A stretch of 64,000 bases of DNA from NCBI RefSeq assembly GCF_002078875.1, contig NC_034415.1:19249975-19313974 (forward strand). Direction: 5' to 3'. A program made the translations under genes and the position numbers. Below are positions 1-12,310 of the stretch, in pieces. The notes beneath the pieces are model-generated. The model made no database searches. It was not told the origin of the DNA and was given only the letters and a program-made list of their open reading frames with translations. The first letter of the stretch is position 1. Every line of letters starts with the position of its first letter. The stretch is from Numida meleagris. Lineage: Eukaryota; Chordata; Aves; Galliformes; Numididae.

Positions 1-275
1 ACTTCTGCCGCCCCTCGGGCGCGCTGCTCCGCCGCCGGCGGGAGCACGGCGGGCACGCGGCGGCACGCGGCCCCGGCGGCCGGCCAGCGGGGAGCCCCGC
101 GGCGCGACCCTCACATGGCGCCGCTCCGGGATTTCCCCGGAGGAGAATCCGTCGCTCTCCCCCGCTGGCTGGGCTGGCTGAAGCCGGCGGCGTTCAGGCA
201 GCGGTTGAAATTCGCGTTCGTAAAAAAAAATCGACGTCCTCAACTCCTTGTGCGGCGCTAACGCCGCCCTCCTTC
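1..275. promoter_or_regulatory. CpG island, right edge
   Basis: The first 275 bases are extremely GC-rich and packed with CpG dinucleotides (many GCGGC, CCGGC and GCGCG words), then composition falls abruptly to the AT-rich, CpG-poor background of the rest of the window. In vertebrates this pattern marks an unmethylated CpG-island promoter or first exon. The island continues beyond the left edge, so neither its full size nor the direction of transcription can be read. No TATA box is evident. The associated gene is not identifiable from the visible part. Confidence 0.85.
115..261 (+). other. short ORF inside the CpG island (48 codons)
   Basis: An ATG at 115 opens 48 codons ending in TAA at 259-261, and the same frame is open back to base 1. 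The predicted peptide starts MAPLRDFPGGES and is rich in Arg, Pro and Leu. It matches no family I recognise. GC-rich DNA carries few stop codons, so openness alone is weak evidence. It could be a first coding exon, an upstream ORF in a 5' UTR, or chance. Confidence 0.2.
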
Positions 276-540
276 ACGCAACCCTTCCCCAAAGCGATAG
301 CAAAGCCTTTTGATAGAAGCTCTCCTCTATTTTTTTGTTTTGCTTTGCTCCGCGTGCCATCTCTGCAGGGGCTGAAGGTGGACGTTTCCCCCCCCCTTCT
401 TTTACAAGCAGCCTTCCGAAGTTGTTTTTATTGTTTCCTTCTCCGTGCTGATGGTTCAGGCATAAAAACTTTATGAAGGGGCCTCAAATTACACAGATCT
501 CTTGGCTCCGGCAATTCCATGTACAAGGACGTGCCCCTTC

Positions 541-640
541 AAAACAAGCCGTTTTAAGGTTGATTTCTTATGAAGTTATTAAAATGACAGCATAGCGTTT
601 AAAAAAATAATCCATCTCCTAATCACGAAGATATTTCTCT
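541..640 (+). repeat. diverged direct repeat, copy 1
   Basis: This segment shares a collinear series of words with 2706-2800. They are TGATTTCT-ATGAAGTT, then GACA/GACAA, then TAATC plus a C/T-rich stretch, then AATCA-GAAGA. The order and spacing are conserved with small gaps, and identity looks like roughly 65-70 percent by eye. The family is not recognised. It may be two copies of an old interspersed repeat or a coincidence of AT-rich sequence. Confidence 0.4.
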
Positions 641-2705
641 TGAAATTACTCATGGAAATAATAGTTCTAATATACGCCTTCAGATCTAACCTATAGCTGT
701 ATAACATTAAAGATTACATTAAGGAGAAAACGATCAGCAGGCTAACTCAACCATGGGCACAATAGCAGCTTTCTCAAGGCTGAAATTGTCACTGAAATCC
801 ATTTTTTATCTTCACTAATTCACTGGGGGGCTAACAGTGAAACAAATGCCATCTCGAGCATTGGCACAGAGCGCAGCATTTACCGCCTTTTAAAGAAAGT
901 AAAAAGAAACTAGAAGGTACAGGTACATCAACGGATAACGCAGTAAACATGCTTTATCATTTCAAGGAAGAATGTCCTCGTTGCACGCACCCTTGCTATT
1001 TATTCACTTGGTGGGTTTGGTTTCAATGCGCCAGTTGTTAAGACAAACGAAGCAATATAAGAAGAATCTTATCGGGTCTTGGTAATTCTTTATTACGTGG
1101 TTGCACTTGACACTCAAATTAGTGAAACAAAGGGCCATCCTGATGAATCATTGAAAGCAAATTATCTGTGGCTCTCCAAGGCTTCCTGCTATAGACTGCA
1201 AGAGGCAGCTCATGCATTTTACAGTGCTGTTTCTCAACTATCAGCAAGCAGGTTGCTAGTGACTGACCTTTCTAATATATTTTGCCACGCCAAACTGAAG
1301 CATCGTTTTTATGATTTAGGCTCATGGCTCCATGTTAGACATCTGTTACCCAGTATGTCCAACCAAATTCATTAAACGTGTGGGCTTGGGTAGAAGAGAC
1401 TGACTCAAAAATCTTCTGATAAAGGAGACAAACTAAATTTTCTAATGTAATGCTGAGCTTGACTTGAATAATGTCCAGCTTTCTGCTTCTCAAATATTTA
1501 ATTAGATTGCTGTGATGGTCATAGGCAGCATTCTTGGCAGTCAAATGCACGCTGAAACAAATACAGTAGCGTAATGTAAATCCTACGGAGGCATTTATGT
1601 GTAAGCACGGGAACTTTAGAAATCATCTGGAAAAACGCCCAGCCATTTAATTTTAAATTCCCACGAATTAATAGTTTTAGCTATTGGGAAGCTTGCTTTT
1701 TAATAGTATTTGAATGCACATACGTGTGTAGGTAAGCATCTGAATACCCAATAGTTAGACTTGAAAAGAGTAGAAGAGCACAGGCTGAACACACAGGTGT
1801 TTAATCAACTTGGAAACAAGTCAGTGAAGAAGGTATCTCAAAGTGCATCTGACTTCCAGCTTCAAGCAATTTATTTTCAACGTGCGACCGATACTGAGCT
1901 GGATTTCTAACTGGTCAACATTTTGCTGTAGTCCTGTATACCCAAGGCATTGCAGGTGCTTTGTCTCATCCATCAGCAGTTTTGTTTGACGTTTTTGGCT
2001 GACATGTTTCTCCGTGGTTTCACACTCAGTGGGATACAAAGCACAGGCAAAGACTGTTCTTCACACAAAGATACCGCTCTTCACAGCCCTAGTTATGTCG
2101 CCATCCATGTAATTCTCTTCCTGCCTAAGAGCTAGGGGTAAAGAATAAAACACAGCAGCTGCTTTTCCTAGCCCAAGAGAAAAAAGTGGCAGGGTCACTT
2201 CGTAGATTTTTCAACAGAGCCTGACTGAAGAGAGCTTCCCATCTGCGTGGAAGGGATGGGTTGTCCCCTCCTCAATTGACCCTGCGCGTTGTCACCTTTC
2301 TGGTAGCTGCATGCTGACAGAAGAGTCACATGAAATGAAAATCTGCTTGTGGCAGCTTCAGGAGAACCTAAGACACTAATGACAAAATAAAAATCCATGC
2401 AGTGTGAGAAATCCATGTAAGAAGTAGTGATGCAGATAGAGACAAACTTCTCAAAATTGACAGCTTACTTGGAGCAAGAGAGCTCTTTCACCAATTGCTC
2501 AATAATACTGCTCAAACAGTAGCTTTCCTTGAGCTGCTGGGATGAATGAAATATCTATCCCTTTATCATATATTGTTTAGCTTGTCTTGCAGAGATTTCC
2601 CTGTGCAGGTATAGTATACGTCTAGATATTGGACTACATCTGTATAGATACAGTAAATATATTTCCCTGTGTAGATTTCCTTGTAGAGACAGAAAACATC
2701 CTTTT

Positions 2706-2800
2706 AAACAAGCAATGGCTGATTTCTCATGAAGTTCATAAAGCGACAACAAAGCATAATCTACACCTTAGAATCATGAAGAATTCTAAGCACATTTTCC
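2706..2800 (+). repeat. diverged direct repeat, copy 2
   Basis: This is the partner of the segment at 541-640, in the same orientation about 2.2 kb away. The best shared core is TGATTTCTCATGAAGTT here against TGATTTCTTATGAAGTT in copy 1, and similarity continues for about 60 more bases. Confidence 0.4.
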
Positions 2801-4977
2801 ATGTCATGGGTGGCCTGGAATGAATACTTGATACTCTTCACCCATGCCATAGCTTCTCATCAACTGGTTGCCAAAATATTGAGTGCAAGTTAGGATGAAA
2901 GGAAAGACTATTTCTGCTGCTGACCCCTATGTTGTCTGCCAGGACACTTCCCCTGAGCACCCTGGCTACCATCTGTGCGACTCCAGCAGCCTCCAGCTCT
3001 GAACCCTGCTGTCCCTCTCTCCTTTCCACCATTCTTGAAGGCTGTAGGTGGGTATGCAGCACGCCTCCAAACTGAAAGCTGCAGCTACTCTTCAGCCCTG
3101 CCACCTTCTTGGAATGAAAGCCCAGACAGTCTTAAATGTTTGATTGTTTTGTGACTCATCAATGGCAGTGTGTCTACTTTGCCGCAAAGAAAAAAAATGA
3201 CAAAATAATTTAGCTCTATGCCCAATTTTAAAGGGAGTCAGAAAATGGTGGCTTTGTTTATCTCCCATCCTTCACAAAAGACTGAGAAAAAGAGGGATCT
3301 GGTGTGATATAAGTAGTTAAACTCTAGGTGAGTTCAGCACATTACTCTGCAGGAGTGCTGAAAGCACTTTAATACATTCCCATCATGCAATGTGTAAGAT
3401 GTTTTTCAGGAAGATATTGGTGCTGGAAGTGCTTAAAATAAATTGGAGGGGGGAGGCTGATTGGATCAGGACCACTTTGTGCCTCTGAAATTAAAAACCC
3501 GAGTTACTAAGATTCTATATGTGGCTAAGCACAAGAAAATATTTGTTAAAAATATAAAATTAATCTAAAAGCGGCTCTGTTAAAGTTGTATCACTTTGTC
3601 ATTTTCACTATATTCTGTGGTCTGTGAAGCCTTGGATCTGCCTCTTCAAGAGTAAAATCCTGGCCCCAGTGAAATTAACTCCTATACATCTTTTATCCCT
3701 CTGCTTGCTGGGGCAAGGAGCTCACTAGCAAGTACAAAGCTCCCACTTCCAGCTCTGCAGACTCGTGAGATATGAGCTTAAACCCTGATCACTAGCGTAG
3801 AACAGAATATTGCTTCTCCTGGGCCTCAAGCCAGTGACATTTGGGAGGATGGCTTCGAGTGCCACATTTCAAGGGGGGAGAAGTGAGCACTGTTTGACTG
3901 ACTAGCTTGAGAAATGAGACTGAAGGTGCTAAGGAGGTCGCAAGATGATGAGAGTTTGTGTGTATTAATGGACAGAGGGGCAGTCAGAGGTACATAGGAA
4001 ACGAAATACACCACATGGATATCATCTCCACATGTTGTTTTATTATTTATGTATATATGAAATTTTAACTTCTTTTTCCAGAGAGGAAGGGCTGCAGTTT
4101 TGCATCGCAAACACAACCAATGGAAAATATTCAGCAGCCAGCAAAGTAATGAGCTTACAGTATAGATTTTTCAAACTGCCCAGTGATTCATGAAATGCTT
4201 TCCAAAACTAGAAATATGCATTAAGGATTGGTCAAAAAAGGTAGAAACAATAATACAGCTCAGTCAATACTGTCCCTCCTTTATGAAAGCAGGCTGCCTT
4301 TGAACTTCTGACAGAAGCAAACTGTGATAGATGAATAAAAAAAATGAAATATTCCATGGAAATAGAAGTGCAAATGAAAACAGAAAGGGGAAAATAGCAA
4401 GATAAGATCTGCTGAATCTGCTCGTTTTTTTCTTTTCTATTTCTTAGTTTTATCCTCCATCTTGGAAACATAAATAAAGATATTGAATACTTCAGAAACA
4501 ATCTGTATAACTCAACTGAGAGGACCCATCTACTTTAAGAACACATGAAACACTGCATTGATCTAATCACTTTTTCAGGGTGAAAGTTAAACAAGGCACA
4601 TCTTGGAATATACTACACACCAGTTGCTTACATGTGCTTATAATAGTACAGAATTCCACATCTAAAGTCAGAAACTTTGGAAGTAAGAAATTAGCACAAG
4701 AGTTCACAGATTGAGGCTACCCAGAATGGCACCTACAAGCCAACAGGCATGACTACTGAGTGTTCTGCATGGCCTTTTGTGTTACTGTTCAGTGTAGAAC
4801 AAAAGAAGGAAAACACACATAACCTCTGTGCATACAGAACAGCTTTAACATATGGACTAAAGCAACCAAGGACATCATTACTACAATTGAGTGAGAGACT
4901 GGGTACACTGGATGCATTCTGGGGGTACCTTTGCTGTAGTATAGGAGATCTCAACAGGATCCTGAATGTCTGAGCTT

Positions 4978-4993
4978 TCTGTGTGTGTGTGTA
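4978..4993. repeat. short (GT)n tract
   Basis: Simple TG repeat of about 7 units followed by TATG. Too short to be highly variable. Confidence 0.7.
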
Positions 4994-5398
4994 TGCTGAT
5001 AGGAAGTCAAAGTGTTAAAAGAAGCAGAATTTCTAAACTTTAAAAAAAAATTACCGAGCAAATATCAGACATGAAGCATTATAGCAAAAAAAAAAAGGAA
5101 GCAAAGAAGGATAAGAGCTCATTATGGATTGCTTTGCAGTTCTTTATGTATTATTAGAGAGTCGATAGAAAACTCTCCTGCTATTTCTAACACAAACACA
5201 AACATCACTTATGATGACAGGCTGAACAACTATGGCAACAAGGGGATCCATTACCATCAAACTGAAAAGGCACAGTCACAGTGTCAAGTAAAGCCCTTCA
5301 GAAGTCAAACTATAAATACCCTGGCTTGGTAATAGCTACTGTTTTCATCTTCAAATTTACAGAAACCATCCTTACTATTTCACATAGTATATAACAAT

Positions 5399-5416
5399 AT
5401 AAGCATATATGCTTAT
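5399..5416. repeat. 18-bp perfect palindrome
   Basis: The sequence ATAAGCATATATGCTTAT equals its own reverse complement. It could be a dimeric homeodomain or POU-type binding site, or a chance product of AT-rich DNA. No other evidence favours a function. Confidence 0.6.
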
Positions 5417-8400
5417 TAATTCAGATTAATAAATCAGTAGATGTACAGTGTGAGAATACCTTCTCCTGATTCCTGTCACAGCTCAGCAATTTCATGCCCA
5501 TGTCCCATGTGCTTCTATTTAAAAAATAGTATTTCCTAAGAGCCTGTGCTCTGTAATAGTTTTGTTTCCTTTGCAAGACAAACTAGACAATACATTTAAT
5601 TCAAAGTGGTTAGGTTGAAATTATGTAGTGGCCTTTTGTGTTTTGTAAGAATTTCTTCTGTTTACCCAAAATACTCAAGTTATCTAACTGACAAAAGTCT
5701 TGGAAAGCTGAAATTGCTGCTAAGGGCTCCTGAACACTCCTCTTTCCCAGGGAAGATGACAAGAATTGTAAGAGGTTCTCTGCATTCAAGGGAGATGCCC
5801 ATTCAAGATAGTGTCAGTTCTAGCTGCCTACAGATTCCAGTGGTGATAGATTTCTACCAGGAGACAGCAGAGAGCACGAGTCCAAGGTGAAGTCATTTGA
5901 AGGAATGTACGTAGTGACCTTGTTTATGTAACTTCCATAATTAATTGCAATTGAACACAGAATGTGGACCTACAAGAGAGTACAGAATGGCTATGAAATT
6001 ATTTCCCATGTCAAGGCCAAACCATCCTAGAAAATCTTTCCAGCCAAGATGAATAAGCATTGCAGGAAGTACTCTGAAATGGTGGGAGAATTTATTCACT
6101 GCCATAGGTATCTAACTGATTGTTTCAAACCAGCTGCCAAAACAAATGATTGTCTTCCTTTGTGATGTGCTGTGTCCTTGTTCAAACATTTCCGTCACAT
6201 TATTGATATTCATCACAAATACAGAAAACAAGGCTTCTCTCTATTTCATAGAGGATAGGTATCTTGGGTGTCTACTAGCATGCTCAAACTGTGGCTTAGA
6301 GCAATCCATGGCTACACACGCTCATTTTTCTCTCTTATGCTTCAGGGCAGAGGACCAAGTCCAGCTCAGCTGTAGAGCTGGATCTAACACTTCCTGCAGC
6401 AGCTGTACCTTCCTTCCTTTGAACAGCTATTAATATTTGTTACCTTGTTCCCTAGCCTCTATCATCACCACCTGCCTCATGCTTTTCATTCAAGTAACAG
6501 AACTTTACAAATTCATGTACTTTTCCTAATCATAGTAAATATTTTATTCAATATGACAGTCACATACGTAGTCTCTCCAATAAACTACAGTGCCAGGAAC
6601 ATACTGGCTTGAGTTTTGCCACAGTATTTTACTGCCTTCTGATTAATTCCTTGGTGGGAACTGCATTTGGCCTTTTGTTTTTCCAAATTTCTTCAGAGAC
6701 CAAAGCATTCTAATTAACACCCCATTTATCTAATTGCTTTGTTTTTCCTTTTAGTTTAGGATTTATTTCAGTTTAGAAGTGATTATTGTGATGGCTTCTT
6801 CTTATTTCTCTAGAACAGCTTTTGCTTTTATGGTAAGTATCTAATTTTAGTCTTTACCAAAAGTCCCCAAATTCTCTAAGGCTTATTCAGTTTTCCTTGT
6901 AATCAGTACTTGAAATGTGAAGCTAAGCTCTGTAGGGCAGGTGTTGTTTCTGTCCTGAGTTCAAATAAATGAAGCCTTAGGCCATTTATGGTTTAGCCCA
7001 TAAATTCAGATGTCAAAGGAACAGGTGGTAACGTGACACAAGCTGTTCTTGCTCGTTGTATGAGTTTCCTCTGCTCAGTCTCCTACAGCTTCATCTCTGT
7101 CAAAGTCCCGAATCACTCTCCAACATGGCTACTCCATTCTGGCAGGTTCTGCTTCTGTCCACTGATAAATGAGAGCTGCTCTGCTTCTAAGCAATATCAG
7201 TCTGGAAAAGCATGGAGCTTGGAATCTGAGAGCAGCTCTCCACTGGCACAGTAACTCAGGCACAGCACTGCATTACTGTGACTAAAGCCTTCTGGGATAA
7301 ACTGGCTCGCATCTGCCTGGATTGGAGCTGGTGCAGAGTAGCCTGGATCCATCTGCACGTCAGCTCTAACTGACTAGCAGCCTGCTAGGCTGCGAGTTCA
7401 AAAACCTGCACAGAGAAGAACAAAATCTTACCAGAGAAGTGAAAACAATAAGCGTGATATATTACTAAAACATAATAGTTGTTCAGTGCTTGTCCAGTCA
7501 CTAATTTGGGAGGTATTTTTTGTTTATAATTTGATATGCTGCTATTGAACAAGTGTGGATGGTCTTAGACTTTCTAAGTGAGGATAGGAAAAATTATCTG
7601 CCAGTCTTATTTGTGTAGCTGACTCAGTCATTTTAATCAAAGAAATTACTAACTTTGTCAATTTCTTTAGGATCCCGAAAAATTTTATCCTAAGCACTAT
7701 TAATCTTCAAGCATTGTCTACACAAAAACTACTCTCACAAAAACCATGTGCAGTCATCACTATTTACAGAAGATTCTTGCACAGTGAATAAATGCTGCTG
7801 ACTAACTCCAGCTGCTATCTTATAGTTATTACCCTGTTCCTCTAGCACTAATTGTCCCAACTCATTACACCTGCAATCAGCACCTGACACACAAACCTCT
7901 CTCACATTCCCCACCCTCATCTTCAACTAGAACCACCTGCACTTGTTTTCTTTTTTTTTCTTCCCCTCCCTCCAGCTGACCCTTGCTCACTCATACAGCA
8001 GCTGGACTGGCTCCTCCCTGACTCACAATCTTTCTTGCCATATCCTCAATCCATGCACAGCTCCATGATGTAACTGGCTAAAGATGGTTCTGCTCAGCAA
8101 TTTGCTTTTCAGCAGGGCAGTGAGTGATTGGTAGCACAGCTACTTATCTGTAGCTGTATTATTACAGCATGTCTTTTTGATTAATTAGAAACACAGTACA
8201 GTAAGTTTTACTTTCACAGTCAGGGTATTAGTAACTAACATGCAAAAGAAATTAAGACTGCCCTGTTTGCAGTATTCTGTATCTGAAGTGAGACAGAAAG
8301 GATTAGAGTAGGGTGGAAAGAGTATAAGCAACAAAGGTAGTTACAGTACAGGATGAAAAACCATATAAGGGGTTCTTGAGGGGCTTACTGGGGATAAACA

Positions 8401-8878
8401 AGACCCTGTGTGTCATTACAGAGGGCCAAGAAGTCAAAAGATATTAACACAAGTGTTAAGTCTGAGCTGCAGTTTCATTCGCACAAACAGAAAAGAAATC
8501 TGCGGGACCTGAAGGCTGCCACACGCTGCTGAAATTTCAAGCCAGGTAATTAGGATTTAGCAAAGCAAGTGGAAGATGGCACACAGGGTAAGCAATGTCA
8601 GCTCTCTGACAAGACCAAATGGAAGGGAAGTACTATTTCCAAATCTTAATAAAGAGGTGATTTAAAGGGAAACAACAGCTCTGCTTCACCTTGCATGAAG
8701 CTCGAGATCCATAAAGGCAGAGTCTGTGTACTCAAACTTTGGTGATTAAAGTATATTCCTAAATCCAAACATACACAAGTGTGTTACTTCTCAGCACATC
8801 GCTGAAAAAACACCTCTAGATGCAAGCTGGATCCTTGTCTTACCTTTCATCTCACTCAAAGCTGCTTAGCCTTTGTGC

Positions 8879-8967
8879 ATGTGAGGGCTAACCTTTCCCT
8901 TTTCTGGTCTGTTGCTATTGAATCGTTCATAAATCTTGTGGTCATTAGGTAAGGTTAGCCCTCACAT
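8879..8967. repeat. 17-bp perfect inverted repeat with 55-bp spacer
   Basis: The left arm ATGTGAGGGCTAACCTT (8879-8895) is the exact reverse complement of the right arm AAGGTTAGCCCTCACAT (8951-8967). After one mismatch two more base pairs form inward (8897-8898 with 8948-8949), giving a 20-bp stem with one mismatch and a loop of about 49 bases. Transcribed, it would fold into a stable hairpin. It could be a tiny DNA-transposon derivative with terminal inverted repeats, a pre-miRNA-like hairpin, or a cruciform site. No target-site duplication is visible at the outer ends. Confidence 0.8.
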
Positions 8968-9259
8968 TTCAAAAAGAGAACATCCTTTTTGCAAGCTGAT
9001 GTTGGCTGTTGGGATGTCTTTGTAGTACTAGATAATGCAAACCAGGTGCTGACCAGCAGATACTTTGTAGACGGCAGTGTGCTGATTCTGGCAGCACTGA
9101 ACCAGCCAAAAACATATAGCGATATAGGTTATGTAGATCCATTTTATTCCTAAACGTGGGTATTAACAAATTGGCAAAGTCATTGGCCAATTGACTCAAA
9201 GTATAACCATTAAAATAATTCATCCTGAACTATGTGTGGTTTTATGTTTAGTACAGGAG

Positions 9260-9760
9260 GCTCACCTGCATGAATTTGCTGTGCTTATTTAATATCCTCT
9301 TTAAGATGAAAAATGATGCCAGTCCTTTGGTAATAGCATCTTTTGACGCTGAGAAAGCATTTTCACTGGATTGAATGGCAGTTTCTCTTTATATGATGGA
9401 AATTTAAAAATTTGCTCTAAATGTATTGCATCAGCTACGCTGTTCTGAGCAAGGATACATGCTAATGTCACAACACAATTTTGACTTTTGAGGGAGACTA
9501 GTCAAGGGTGCCCACTTTCAGTGCTATTTTTGCTAGTAGAAGCAGACCAGTCTTTAGAAGACTAAGGAAATTGGGTGGAGACTCTAAAAACGAATGCATT
9601 GGAGCTGAAAGGCTGTATTTGCAGAACTGCCTTTAAAACGTTACCCTGTTTTGTTACACAATAGCGATTCTTTGGAGACTCTAAAGCAGATCCTGCAGGG
9701 TGCTACAGATCCTAAACAGCTTATCCGATACACTGCAGATTAGGTTTCAGCCAAAGATTT
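9260..9760 (+). mobile_element. decayed L1/Tx1-clade LINE, reverse-transcriptase fragment
   Basis: Reading the plus strand across one frameshift gives the landmarks of the L1/Tx1 reverse transcriptase in the right order. A run NLLCLFNILF precedes SFDAEKAF at 9339-9362, the first catalytic-Asp block (family form DAEKAFDRVEW). After a +1 shift the continuation HWIEWQFLF follows (9364 on). LRETSQGCPLSVLF (9488-9529) corresponds to the family's G-T-R-Q-G-C-P-L-S block. The second catalytic block (YADD) is no longer intact: LYLQN stands near its expected place. Stops and frameshifts show it is long dead. QGCPLS together with DAEKAF points to the L1/Tx1 group rather than CR1, whose equivalent is GVPQGS. 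Confidence 0.62.
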
Positions 9761-12131
9761 TGGAGCTGAGTAATGGTTGTGGAAGCTCCTGGTCCCTCAC
9801 TGCTAACTAAACTGAAAATTCACAGTGAGGCTTTAAATGAAAAGAATGCTTTACTCCAGGCTTGGATTTTCATACAATTTTCTGATGGAAGAATTCTCAA
9901 GAATTATTATTGACTGCTCTCGCTAAGGTCACTGGAGTGATATGAGGAAGAACCATCTCTTCCCCTTGTGATCAAGCACATCACCATGAAGAAAAAAAAG
10001 AAGATCCTTATGAAATCTTAAGAGGTGCACAATTTCAAAATTACTTTTCCTCAGTACCTTGACAGAGTTAGACAGAAGTACATCAGCAGTATTAGAATGA
10101 GTAAGTCTCCAGAGGGTAAATAAGATATGAACATAAATTCAGGAACCCAAGCATCACATGAGCATCTGAGACACAAGCTCTTCCTCCGTTTCTTGGCTAT
10201 CCTCTTTTCCTGCCTGAAACACACTAAGCATCAGAACCTTCTTCTGCAATATTTTAGAGATTTCTGGTACATTATGTTCACCTTAATAATGCAGAGAGAA
10301 CATCCTCCCATACTGCTGCTCCCCAGTACGCACCAATCCTTTAGGTCTTTCCCAACCCTAGTTTTTGTTACTGTTCTTTCCAGCACCAGATGAGCTTGGA
10401 TCTTCTTGCAGACAGGTGCTGGCAAAGTTCCTTCCACTGTCAGCTCACTTACAGCTGAAACCTGCAACCTCTATACCAGCCTCGCTGCTACAGATTTGGT
10501 AAACTGGCATTAGTCCCTATGGCAACAGAGAAATCAGCAAAGGACAGGTAAACCACTGAGAGGTACCTGATGAATCTAGTAAATAGTTGGTTTCAATTTA
10601 TCACAGGCTTCTGTGATCAAGTGTAATCAGATCATCATTTCCACTATGAAGAAGACTGGAGATAAGACTGCGTGGCCAAGAAAAGACACTCCTTGGGTGG
10701 AGCACTGTTTGTAGCATACGGGAGCCACAAAAGGTGATGGAACATTTAACTGCTCCTAAAATCAATAGCATCCTACAGCTGCTAGTTTTTGGTAAGCCTT
10801 GCCTTTCAGTAACATGGTAGACAGAGAGAAAAGAAATGTAAAATAGCTAAAAACTGATTTTCCATTCTCACATCACAAAAGATGTTGCTGAAGGAACTTC
10901 TTGCAAATTCATTACTTTTAATCTCTTGATATTTGTATTTAAGGAATTATAGCAGTTTTAAATATATGGTGATGTAAACTAAATACAACGCTATTTCAAA
11001 CATTTAGGAATAAAGTCCTATAGTTACAGAAATGGAGATTTCACTGAGCACTTAGAAGTTAAATACAAAATTAGTAAATAAAGTTTAACAAAGGTAAATT
11101 GAAAGGCAAAATGAACTCACTCTGATGAGTTAACGTAATTCCCTTATGTAATGCTAGTTTCCCTACAATAATTAATTTTAAACACTAAACCAGTATGTCG
11201 GTTTCTTGATAATTATAAAAATGCATTCATCCATGGCCTTGCAAATTATTAATATTTATCATAAGGAATATCCTGTAGACATTAAGAATCAAGGGAGACA
11301 GACTTCTCAGAAAATTCTTGCACAGCTTTACTAAAACGATAATGGAGTTTTAAATACCTGGGACTGCAAACCAAAGAGGGGGACAGGGCTAAATCCTCAA
11401 GTCCTCTTCCCATCATCTTCCTCACAAATCACTCAGCAAAACTTGCATTGAATCTCAAAATCAAACATTTCCAGTCTGCAAGTGTGCAAAACAAGTATCC
11501 TATATACTCAATTCGTTTTTGTTCCACTCCAAGGAGGCAAGAGTATCAAGGGTTCTAAAGGGATGAGGCCATAATGATCTTATAAAAAGATTATGAACGC
11601 CCCTGCAGTTCTCTTCCATTTCAGGGATAACTTCAGTGATAAGGAAACTGCATCATGACACTTTTGAGTTACTTCTCTAACAATTCAGTAACACTGATTA
11701 TCAGTAGTCCATGGATATTCTTAAGCCTCTCAACACATCTGAACATAAAGATTTCACACTCGTAGGAACCCAAACTCATCACCAGTAGCAATAAGGAGCT
11801 TCCCTTAAGTCAGCATGTGTCAGTGGGGGTTTTGCTTGGACAGAATCTGCTGGATCAGATGCATGCAATATAGTTATGTTTTGGTTTACTGATTACAACA
11901 AATGTGAAAAGCAGAAACTAGAGTCAAGTATGAAGCAAAGCATTCAGCAGTTTCAAAAAAGTTACGTTCTATCTAACTTTCTTCTCAGCAATAACGAAGT
12001 AAAACCAAAATTCACATAACTCACTACTCTCTGAACAAGAATTTGACTAGAATGTGTTTTCTATCACAACATAATCCAATCCAGAGGCAGGAAGCAGAGC
12101 AGTTTTATGGAGTATCTGATTCTACCACATA
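9761..12131. other. non-coding stretch, nothing recognised
   Basis: AT-rich sequence with short ORFs only (88 codons or fewer) and no recognised repeat or RNA. It may include further unrecognisable decay of the LINE to its left. Confidence 0.5.
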
Positions 12132-12310
12132 CAGGATCCCAGAATCACAAAATGGTTGATGTTGGAAGGGACGTCCATCTGGTCCAACCCCTGCTCAGGC
12201 AGGGCCACCTAGAGCAGATTGCCCAGGACCATGCTCAGATTTGAAGATCTCCAAGGAGGGAGACTCCACAACCTCTCTAGGCAACCTGTTCCTGTGCTCA
12301 GTCACATGCA
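12132..12310 (-). mobile_element. CR1 LINE 3' end (truncated copy)
   Basis: Read on the minus strand this is the standard avian CR1 3' region. It has the block equivalent to AACAGGTTGCCTAGAGAGG, the CTCCTTGGAGATCTTCAAA block, then GGTCCAACC-like sequence near the 3' end, finishing at a decayed ATTCTG/ATTTTGTG tail. Only about 180 bases remain, the usual outcome of target-primed reverse transcription in CR1. It is non-coding. Confidence 0.9.

Larger units (their letters stand above)
276..8878. other. non-coding stretch, no gene recognised
   Basis: The sequence is AT-rich with only short, unrelated ORFs (98 codons or fewer) that resemble no family. It holds a diverged repeat pair (about 541-640 and 2706-2800), an 18-bp palindrome at 5399-5416, a short GT run at 4978-4993 and one open segment with splice-like borders (6755-6832). 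No tRNA-type or rRNA-type sequence was seen. It is probably intron or intergenic DNA. Confidence 0.6.
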
